A stretch of DNA of 64,000 nt from the NCBI GenBank assembly GCA_040386935.1, contig JAZKEQ010000034.1, positions 28,063 through 92,062 of the forward strand. The letters are read 5' to 3'. The position numbers and the translations under genes are program-made. The DNA is from JABMMZ01 sp040386935. Lineage in GTDB: Bacteria > Bacteroidota > Bacteroidia > NS11-12g > UBA955. Below the pieces are notes generated by a model, which saw only the letters and a list, made by a program, of their open reading frames with translations, was not told where the DNA came from and searched no databases. Shown piece after piece: positions 8,229-20,200 of the stretch; position 1 is the first letter of the stretch; the number at the start of each line of letters is the position of its first letter.

Positions 8229-11200
8229 GGCGGGGGTAAATTAGATGAAAATGACCTTGTATCAGTTGTTTGAGTAGTAGTAGTAGTAGTAGTAGTAGCA
8301 GATACAGTCACTTGCACACCGTTAATTCTATTGTTGGCTGGACATCCATCTGACCAACCACCTCCACGAGCACCCGTTCTTGATAATCTGAACCAACTAA
8401 ACAATGATATACTTGTTGTTATTTCCGCTTCTGGATGCTCTGCTTGTAAGTCCCTTTTTGCTTGCCTTACTGCTTTGCGATTTCTGAAGCTACCTGAAAT
8501 TTCTATTTTTGTAATAACTGTTTTTACAAGAGTTGTGGTAGTTGTTGTGCTATTAGTGACATTAACGACACCTCCGTATCCACTAGCCATACTATTGGTT
8601 GGTGGAATAGCTATACTCCAAGGAGCATCTGGAACTGGTGGACTTATAGTAATGCCATCACCTGCTTTTAGATTATTAATGAGTCCATTTACCATACCTT
8701 TTATTCCATCAGTGCTAACATTCCCATGCCGATGATCCATTAATCCAGTATTTACAACAACAGGTGGATTAGGTTCAATAGGTTTATGAGTAAAAGAACG
8801 TGGGGTAAAAGAATTAGACAAAATATTGCCCGCATGTGTTTCGGCACCTCCTCCTGCATCATCACATTTAGACCAAAGTGTATTATTTAATCCCCATGAT
8901 CTATTATAATCAATATTGTAAAAATGAGATCTTCTCACAGTTCCTCCGTCGATCGAACCAGCAAATTCATATTGGCTGCATGGTTGCCCGGCAGCAATTG
9001 CAGCACTAATTCCAGCTGCAGTCGAAGGGATACCTTCGAGGCCACCACATTCAACATAACTTATTACTTTATTATTACAAAAGGAATAAGGGGTATAATC
9101 TGCATAGTTTTTAAAGAGTGGATCCTGGCTAAGAAATCTCCCTAATCTAGAATCATAAATTCTATAGGTGAACATTAAGCAGTTATCATCTCCATCAATT
9201 TCATCATCACTTTCCTGACCATTAAACCCATATTTATACTTAGCGTTAGGGTCGGTCCAAGTACGAGTTGGCATTGGGCTACCGAAGGCATAATAATCAG
9301 AAATGGTGGTAATGTCGGGTTCAAAGTAGTCAATTGCCCCGGCACCCGGTAAAATTCGCTTAGGAATTTTCTTATCACTTACTGTTACTAAAACATTTCC
9401 CAAGTGGTTGGAAAGTTCATACTGTTTAATAGCTAATTTGCGGTAAGTATACGTAAGTGTGTCATTGCTCAAATTCACTCCGCTATCGTATAACAGGGTC
9501 TTGCGGCTATCAATCCCCAAACGACTGCTACCGTACATGGCATGTTCGGTCACATAGAGTTTCCTAGGCCCTGAACAATTGTTTTTCATTGTTAGTTCAT
9601 AATGTGCCATCTCATTACCTTGTACATCACGAAGATAATAAGAATACTTATATGTTGCACAATTCAATGGTTTAGGTTTTACAATCTTAACTATACGATT
9701 ACCACCTGCATCATAAATAAACTCCAAGTCAGGTTTAATACTTCCTGAAGTACGGGTCACTTTCTTGATTTTGTCATATACTGTCCATTCGATATCCTGT
9801 ATTTGCTCCGTATCATCGCGTTTTAAATTACCTGACTCATCGTATCCATAATTATTCAATGTGTTCACCGTGTTGTCTTGAGCATTTGTGAATGTCCCCT
9901 GATCATCAATATCATCACTAAAGGTTCCCAATGACACCCCATCATCAACATGATAAAGCTTATTGCTAATAAGACGACCGGAACCGGTTTTTCTATTATA
10001 CTTGTAATCCATATTATCCATCAAGGTAGCACCATTGCCTCTTCTGCCTACATGTGTAATATTACCCATAGCATCATATTCAAACTGTTCAAAATAGTCT
10101 AATTGAGAACCTCCTCCGCTTTGCCATGAATTCGTTGATAAATTAATATTAAAAAAGCTTTGAGCTTCACTTAATCTATTCAATTGGTCGTACTTATACC
10201 CACCTCCCCTTACACTTGGCGTTATAGTACGCGATGAATTATAGGTGCTAACATCAGGCATAACACTGACCATATGACCGATATTTCCGTTCCAAAGATC
10301 ATATCTGGATCCCAGTAAATCACTGCTTGCTGTACTAGCTTCAAATTTCAAAGTACTACTGTATCCTTTTACATCAGCATAATCACCAACATAGTAACCT
10401 AACGAATAGCCCATCGCGTCTTTCGCAGTATACTGCCGGGTACTGCCTGCCAACCCATCCTGCCCCATATCGCGATTACTTTGCATCGTATTGCTATTTA
10501 CACCCTTTATCCAACCGTGAATAGTATAGGCATAATCCATCCCTTGTACTTTCAAGTCGCCCAATTCAGTTCTAGCCAGTAGACCATGGTTATAATAATT
10601 ATACTCAGCATCATTATCCCACCATAAATCATCTCGACTTGTATTCACCTGGGTAATTCTGTTGTCTGCATCATATTCATACTTGTGATAATACTGGTCT
10701 TTGCTGCCTACATTGTAACATACTTTATTGACCTTGCCACTGACTAAATCATACTCATAAGTAATGTGCTTGATGTTTAAACCTGTTGCTAATAGTTTTG
10801 CTTCTTTTATTTCCTGCACCATATGGTCTACATTGCCATGAATATCATAACTGTAGTGAGTGGCGCTATTATAAGTCGCACTGTTATTATCAAATACATC
10901 TTCATAAGTTATGCTGGCAACACGTTTTCGTATATTATTCTGCACGAATACTCCCGTAGACACAAATTGTTCATCGTACCAGGTCTCCGTTACTTCAGTT
11001 CTACTACCCCCACTTATCCATGACAGGAACAATGAGTTATCCATTTGTCTGCCAACATATTGATCATTTATTGAATTAGACTGAGCGATTTCTCCTACCT
11101 GAATAATTCTGCCCAAATCATCATACAAAGTATAGCTATACGCCTTGGTTGCTTTATTATACTGTTTTGTATTTTGACTTACGGTCATTCGCCCTAACTT

Positions 11201-14200
11201 ATCATACCAAAACAGGCTTGTAAATGTTTTATCTGTTTCCAGATTTTTAATATGACCACTAGCGCCTGCAAACACTACATGATTACGAGAACTGTAATCC
11301 ATCGCCATAAGACTTGTAGATACCGGTGAACCATTATTATTTAAAGCAGATTTATCTTCAAACACCATATTGCCATTCAAATCATAAGATCTTATTACTT
11401 TACCGCCTGCTCCTAATAAAATGCCATTTAATTTATCATAAGCAACATAGCGAAGTAGATTTGAACTTCCTGCCGGCAGATTGGATGTCAAATCTGTTAC
11501 AACAGATGTAGTCGTATTTGCTTTAAAAAACTTATTGTTATCGCAGGCAAAATACACTTCATCATAATTCATACTGATACTATTGATGCTGTAAGTACCC
11601 GGTGCGCCTGTATTTGTACCTAATGTAGATGTATTGTAAGTTGCTGTAAAGTATGCATAATTCTGATTACTGCCTCCAATATACCCTTTACCCAATTCAT
11701 TGATGTATACATCGTTCCAGTCTACTGAACTTGTTGAATTATAAGAATAATATCCCAATGAACATTGCAGATCGGTATACTTACGTGCTATTTGCGCTTT
11801 GCCTGTGGTATAAATATTGTCTGCATTCCAAACTGATACGCCTGTAAATACTGGTGTTGTAGAAGTTGTTACTAATTGTGCTTTATTAACCGTCCAAATA
11901 TTGCCCATTGTATTGGTATAAATGGTCGTCCCATTTTCGCCAACAGTCAAACCTAGCCCATTTTTCTTATTAACATGCACAGCATTCAATGCATATGGCA
12001 TTTTATAACACTTATACCAACTACTTGACAAATACTTTGTAGTAAATCCATATTGACCATAGACAACAAGATTGCCTCCAATATCTGATACCCCATTTAA
12101 TATCTCACCTGACACATTAGGAATGCTTAAAACAGATACTGCTGAGGCTATAGTGGTTTGCAATAAAGTTAATTTCTGTCCTACTATACTAAACTTCGTA
12201 TTACTTGAATTATAACATACATCATTCAAATTGTAAGCTGTATAACTATTAGGAAGAGTTATACCACTACCTGTACATTTTAACAGTACCCCATTATTAC
12301 CTGCAACAATACCATCAGTTGTGGAAGAAAATGCACAGCTATTAAGTTGCAAGGCTGTACCTGTATTAATCATCTGCCAGGTACTTCCACCATCAGTTGA
12401 TTTCAATAATGTTCCATCGTCACCTGTAGCATATACTGTATTAGTTGTTGTACCTGAAGTTGTAGGCACCTCAAAAACATCTCTCAACTTTAGGGGATTT
12501 GTGTTGGCTGAATTATTTGACCACGTATTTGACCCGGTATTAAATTTTGCATTGGCGCCCAAAGCTCCTACCGCTATTATACTTGAATTGTCTTTATACA
12601 ATGCCAAGCCTGTTTCTGTTAAACTATTAGAACCAAGTATAGCCATGGTTGATGTCCAGGTTGAATTGGTTTTGTATAGCACACTGTTAGAACTAACATT
12701 AAGTGCATACAAATCGCCACTACTTCCATAAAAAGCAAAATCAGCATAAGTAGCCCCTGAGTGAGAAATATCTGTAAAACTATAAGACCCTGAATATATA
12801 CAGTTGTATATTTTTCCTGTATTGGTTAGAACTGCGCCTTTATTGGTTGATGCAAATTTGATTCCACTGTACCCGGTTACCCCACTAATAGTGCCAAAAA
12901 CAGCATACTTCACTTTATCTCCTATAATTTCTGCCTTCAACAACTCATTTGTTCCTGAAGATGCCAAATAAATTTCTGAAATACTTAACGCACTGACCCC
13001 TGCAAAATTCTGACTTGTATTGGCCTGATTGATTTTTTTCTGCACCAATTTACCATTGCTGATATTTGCAAAATCGATATAAGCCAGCAAGCCATTATCA
13101 CCCGCAGCATACCCCTTGCCATTGCTTAAATCATAAATTGAAATATCATTATATGATCCAATTATAGAAACAACCGTCCATGTATTACCCCCATTAACCG
13201 TAGCATACAATTTCCCATTATTGGCGAGTGCTATGCCTTGTGAGGTAGTTTTGAAATACAATCTTTTAAAATTGACGACTGTGCCTGTTGCAATTTGCAG
13301 CCAGTTAACACCCCCATCACTGGTTTTGAAAACTCCTCCATTTACTCCAGCAGCAAAACCATCATTGCTATTAATCATATAAACAGCATTCAAATCAGTC
13401 GCTCTGGTATTTGTTTTAATACCTAAATCTGTCCATATTGCTGAAGACCAAACATTTGAATTAACAAAAATTCTATTGATATCACTTGAAGCAGCCGGCA
13501 TTGTCACCGCAATAAGCATTTTATCATAAGATGGTGTTCCGCCATATATATCAGGTGTTATGCTCAACACATTCATTCCACTGGTAATATTTGTATTGAT
13601 ATTTGTAAATGTCCATGAAGAACTGAAAGTACATTTGATTACCCGACCTTCATCTCCTACAATAATGCCATTAGAAGCATCCTTAAAATACAGGTCATTT
13701 AATTTTTTAAAATCATAATCTGTAATTTTAACGAGAACAATATTCCAGTTAATGCCACCATTTGTTGTTTGCAGGAATAATCCATCATCACCCACAGCAA
13801 ATCCGTCATTTGAATTAACCATTTGAACCTTGTTTACATCTGCTGTTCTAGGATCAATTTGAATCCAATTCAAACCACCATCAATTGTTTTGTAAATATA
13901 ACCGTAACCTGTTGCATCTTTACCTACGCAAAATCCTTTATTGCCATCAACAAATTGGATATCAGTAATTGTAACACCTCCTGGTATTCCAGCACTATTA
14001 TCCACTTGCCATACATCTATTTTGTCATTATCAGGTACGCTTTGTCGTTTTAACTGATTGAGGCTGTTATATTCATAATTGGTTTTAAGATAATGTTCAT
14101 TGAAAACGGTTTGTGTTTTTGCGGCTCTGTCTTCTTTTATCATATCTCCATAAGTGGCCAAATCTATCAGCTGCACTCCTTCAGGAGGAACAGTTGCCAC

Positions 14201-17200
14201 CAAATTTCCTGCTTGATCATAATAATAAAGAGTGTAATGGTAATCCTTTGTTGGTATTGTTGCATCAAAAGTTTCTGTTAATGAAAGACATTTAGAATAA
14301 TAAGCTATTCTGAAATCAGTTGTCATAGCAAGTATCTGATCATCATACCTTTTCTTCGCATTATAAATTGCCTGATTCGTTTTAAATACTTCACAAGGAT
14401 CATCGAATTCAGCATATACCGGAGATAGACTATCTTGAACACAAAAAGTACGTTTTTTATATTCCCTTTCATTTGTCTCAGTTTCAAACGAGCTGAACAT
14501 AGGACTCATTAGTTCACTATTCTGCTCACACCATTCCTCAACAGTCAACATATTAGGCCCATAATTGTTTCTAACATACCATGAATAGCCAATATAACAA
14601 TCGCATAATTCAGGATCATAAGCAGGTGGTTCAAAAGGCGGTACATATCCCGATTGTTTTGCTGCTTCTGCCAGATAAATATATGTCTCATAATAATTAG
14701 GCCAACAATCATTATTAACACAGCCTTGAGCTTGAAACTCCGCAAATGACATCGCAGGATTTGGGAAAAGTTGTAAATACGTATGGCTATTATATGCCCC
14801 TGTAAGATATAGTGCATATCTTAAGTAACATTTACAATCAATAGTATCATCATATGGCGGCATTGGATCAACTGGACTTCCGGGAGTAAGACTGTTAAAT
14901 AAATTTACAGCATTATCAGCAATCTGCCAGTAATTGTAGCCAAAATGTTCACAATCATCTCCAGTAGGATCTGTTGATTCAGCGCAATCGGATGCATAAA
15001 CACTTAAAGTTTTAGGAGGGAAAGGAAAGGGTGGAGGATTTAGCTTAAAAGTTTTAATATAATTAATATAATTATCTAGACAATCACAATCAAACCCAGA
15101 TGTCAATGGTTCAATGGTAATTTGATCTGTAGGGTTATTCAAATTATATTCAAATACAGCACTGTAATAAAGAATATACTTTGGACACAACTCTGTAGTG
15201 GCTTTACACTTATTAACCATATAAGTCTGATATGAAGCTGGTGGTATAGTAGTACTTGTATATGATTTTAAATAGTTAATATAAGATCCTAAACAATTAC
15301 AATCAACATCTTCCATATCCACAACCGGAACCGTGAGATGACTAGGATTATTTCCATATACATTTGAATTGTATAAAATTGTAGCTTCAAAAGTGGCTTT
15401 TGCATTTTCTGCACATGGGTCAGGATCCGGACCTTTATACTGAGGTTTTCCACAATAACAAGAGCGAATTGGAATACAAGAAGTATACCCCCCTACCTCT
15501 TCCTGTTCTCCATTAGCAAAATTTGCAAGCATTTTAAAATGGTATGTTTTAGTTCCATTCTGAAAACTCTGGTCGGCAAAAAGCTGTTCAATTGAGATGA
15601 TATTGCTAAAATCCCTTGGCCCTGTAATAGGTTCAACATCTGTTGGGAGATGAAATAGATGAAGGTTACAGGTATTAAAAGGTATTGGTGCAGATGATGT
15701 CGCATATACATTTATTTCTGCTGTTAATCCTGAAGTATTCGCAGTTATATTTTCAAATTGTGTATGATCGCCTGCTCCAATATATGACTCCAATAGGTCT
15801 GTATATCTAATATTTTCAGATAGATTTTGTGGTGTGATAGAAGTTGTAAAAATATCATTTAATAATAACTCAAGATCTCTTGCTGCCTGATGCTCCTTGG
15901 TTTCACAATCAAGTGGAATAGGTTCATAGCAAGAAGCCATTTTACCTTCAGAAATAGTTCCTCTTATAATCACCTTTTGCAATGGGGCACTTACAGTTGG
16001 TTCATACCAAGCCGTTATATAGAATCCATGTTGTGTATTAGAAGGATCAAGTTCAAGATTTGTAAAATATTTAATCTTATATAGATCAGCTACAGCAAAA
16101 GAAGGATTAAAACTAGTAAATGAAATAGTTATTTTGTTTGCATAAGAAGACACATCGTATATTTCAAAATCTGCAACAGAAGATGACGGTTGTTTCCACC
16201 TTAAATCACTGCTGGCTGACCCTGGTATAGTATTTCTAATAAATCTATTGAGGAATGTATTGTAACCTGTTTCAAGGTTTATTGCAGATGTACTCGTCAT
16301 TTGCCCACCATTTGCCAGTGAGCTCATCAGATTGATTAATCGTGATCCAAAATCAGTTGATTTGCATTGATCGTAGAACTTGCATGTTCCTAAAGGTAGA
16401 CAAGTTGCCCCTATAACTTTCACCAAAATATCAGGGGTAGATGGATTGGCGTCATCATCCAACAATGCATTTATAGAGAATCCATATGTACCGGTATAGG
16501 TGTTCAATATACCAACTTTAATATTTGTAAAATCCTTAACCATACTCCATGTATAAGATGAAGATGGCAATTGGAGATACATTGAACATGGTGATAAAAC
16601 ACTGCTACCATCGACAAATGTTATTTCAAGTTTCCGAGGGTTTATACCGCTTATTGTTGGTGTATAAGTGTATTCAACATATCCCGAACCTGATACCGAA
16701 CCAGTAACACCTTCATATAATAAATTTGTAAATGCATAATGTGTATTTAATGCATTAGAAGTCAACAAACCTCCACTTGACGCCAAAGAATGCAACCAAA
16801 ATGCTAAATCAGCTTCAGCAGGGCAAATACCTGTTTTATAAAAGGTATTAAACTTTGCCTTTTCTTCATCACCTTTTATTGGATGCTCTCCAATACTAAA
16901 ACGCATTTTTTTGTCCTTATAAAGTATGAATGTATTATAATTACAGGGCTGTACATCGTTATCAAAAGGTGCTGAACCCCAATACCTCACAAAAGCAGAC
17001 TCGAATGGATTAAATTGTTCTGAACCTATGCACCCATTATATCCCTTACCACACGAAGATTCTCCTGTACTTATAGCAAAATTATCAGCTGCAATCTTTA
17101 ATATTTTTTGTTTTGCTGAATAATAATACGATTTATATTGTTCCCACATTTTGTCGTTCTGAGGAGTTGAACCCGAACCAAATGAAATACAACCTGAACT

Positions 17201-20200
17201 TATTCCTCCAACAGTTCCATAATATGATGGGCACAAAATAACTTTTGCAGCCATCTCTTTCATAGAAAATCCACTGATAAGAAAATCATCCAGTTCATTT
17301 TTCATGTCATTATATTGTGCAATTCCATCAGCAACTTCATTGAAATATGGATCTGAATCAAGAATTGCATATTGATTCCCTGCATCTATCCATCCATTTG
17401 TTACTGCAGTAGAATACGACTCAACAAATTGCACATCAGCATCAAAGTTTTCACTACTTTTTACTGCATTTCCAGATGTATCCATGGTATTTAAAATACA
17501 CCACTTATAATAACAATATTCAGGATGGTATTTAACAAGAGATTGTGCCCAACTTTCTTGCCAGTATGTTACAAAATCTTTAGGATTACTTAAATTCTCA
17601 GGATAGGTATATTTCAAATTATTGACTGTAATAATGGATGTGGTTGCAGGAAAATAACCACCACCTTGCAGAGGAATAACAGGAATCTTACTTCTTGTAT
17701 ATCCATCCTTTTCAAAATACCCATCCGACTCACTTCCGTTTCTTCTTAAATACTTTGGATTTTTCCAATAAGCTGCATTAGGATCTGTACTTGCTAAACC
17801 ATCGGGTAAATTATTGTTAAAATTTAGAATACTTAATGGGAAACGATCTGCATTAAAGCCTGTCAATTCAAGACTATCATACCACTCAGCATACTGACCA
17901 CCCGGCATCATATCAGCCAACATTGTTTCGTATGCTTGCTCGCAAATTGAAGGTGATTTACATTGTTCTAAACATTCATTGTATTGATTCAACCAATCTT
18001 CATAAGTACCTTTTCCTGTCAAAACAAAATTATCGGATGCGCCAAGACTTTCAATACAAGACACACAATCATCTTCGCAAGAAATACCCTCTAGCTTCAC
18101 TTGTTCTTCCTCTAATATTGTTTCATAGCTTTTAAAACATGTATTATTAGTTGCATCAAGATATTGAGTGAGATAATAATCATAAGCTTCTTTATTAACT
18201 GTCAAAACTTTTGAAATCTGATAATTCCCTAATTCCATGTTAGTTATAGTAAACGAAGCCGGGGCATTCCCTGATGGAACAAATACTATCTCATTACAAG
18301 CATTATTAAGTGTCAAACTTCCTACTCTTACAACATTACTGTAGATTAAAACTCCACATTCATCTCTAATCTTCAACTCCAGGTCGTAAACACAATCAAA
18401 ACAAATGCTTTCTAACAAACAGGGATCTGTAAATGTCTCCGGAGTCAAATCATAATCAAAAGTATGATTTAACCCTGGTGTTGACACAAGATATTGAGTA
18501 TTAAAAATTAACGATGTTTCTGCAATATCAGGAAGGTTTAGCAAACTTGACTCATCGGGATTTTTCGCAAATAAATCTGCATTTAATGTTGTTTGTGCAG
18601 TTGTTGAACTCTCAATGTATCGAACATTGCCCGGAGTATTTCCGCTCAGCGCTGTAGCGATTACATGTCCTTCCTGATCAAGGTATGAAATACTGACCTG
18701 TCCATTAGGATCTATCACTACATTTTTTTTATAGTGTCTCACATAACCAACTTCAGACCCAAATAATCTATCCAGTTCTTCTTGAACTGGTCTACCATAG
18801 TAATATTTAGTTTCTTTTCCTCCCCCTAATTGATGATCGGGTCCTACTCCTCCCATTGACCTAACTCTACCTGTATTATCAGGAGTATATTCAACCTGAT
18901 TAAAAGGAAAATTCTGTGCATCCGGTAAATAACTTTGATGATATGCTATTAAAGTATTTGCTGGAGAGTAATACTGGGAAGAGCCGCTGGTTGTTGCCAT
19001 TCCATCAGCTTCAACATCACATGGTTGGCCTGTGATATCTTTATCGAAATCATCCCTAGAGTATTTAACGCCACTCATGTTTTTATTAAAATCAGGATAA
19101 TAGGTAAGGGCAGGTGATTGAGCCGGTACGGGTAAGATATCAATTGCTTTCCTTCCCTGAAAATCATAAATAGATTCCCCTACAATTGCTGTATCAGTCG
19201 TATTTACTTTTGTCACTGTCTGCCTGTTTCTTAATCCACCGTCATAATAACCTACAACCTCTTTTTTCTTTCCTTCTTCAGCATATATACTGCTGTATTG
19301 CCAGTTAAAAAATGAAATGTGTCCAGTTGTGTAATAATAAGTACTACTGCCACATGAAAGGGAGGTTAATCCTGTTCCGGCATCCGGTACACTCCAATCA
19401 CCATTAATAACTGTAGTTAAACTTGTTAATTTTCTACCAACGCCCCTCAACCTATAAATAACATAACCCCGTTCATAAATTAAATTAAGTTTATACGTTA
19501 AATCTTTTGTTGTAATTCTTGAGCTGTTATATTTAAAATTATACTCAATTGCAGATGCTGCAATGGTTGATGCAAGACTTGTATTTGAATAATCATCCAC
19601 ATAAGTCCATTCCAGTTCATACTCCTCTGCTCCACTTATTGGCGACCAGCTTAAATTCAATTCATCCATTTCACCATCACCATTCAAATCAGAAGCAGAA
19701 CCACTTACACAACTTGTAGAAGTTGAAGTAAAATTCCAATAACGCTCAATATTAACACCATAGGAGATCACCAAATTATCTTCCGGATTTGTCACCGGGA
19801 CACCTGTTACAGCATTAGTTACTTGTAGTATTGTAACCTGCATTCTATGCGCTCCCGAAAAATTATAAGTTGCATAATCTTTATAAGCGACACCTGCTGT
19901 TGGATCATACTCTACAAATAATGTCTTAGTTGTTGTGAAAAAAGTTTTATTATTATCCCAATAATCTATTTTTAATTGAACATTATAATGATATATATTG
20001 GATACCAACGTAGCATACTGATGATTTACAGCCAATTTTACATAATCAGTCACCTTATTGTTCACAAAACCTGATGTAACTGGCAAACTTGCATATTGGT
20101 CATCCTGAACATTGCCCCCGACAGTTCCTGCAATTACTGATGCTCCACTTATTGTTGTTTGGAACTGTAATTTTACAGCATGTAAATTGAATGCACAAAT

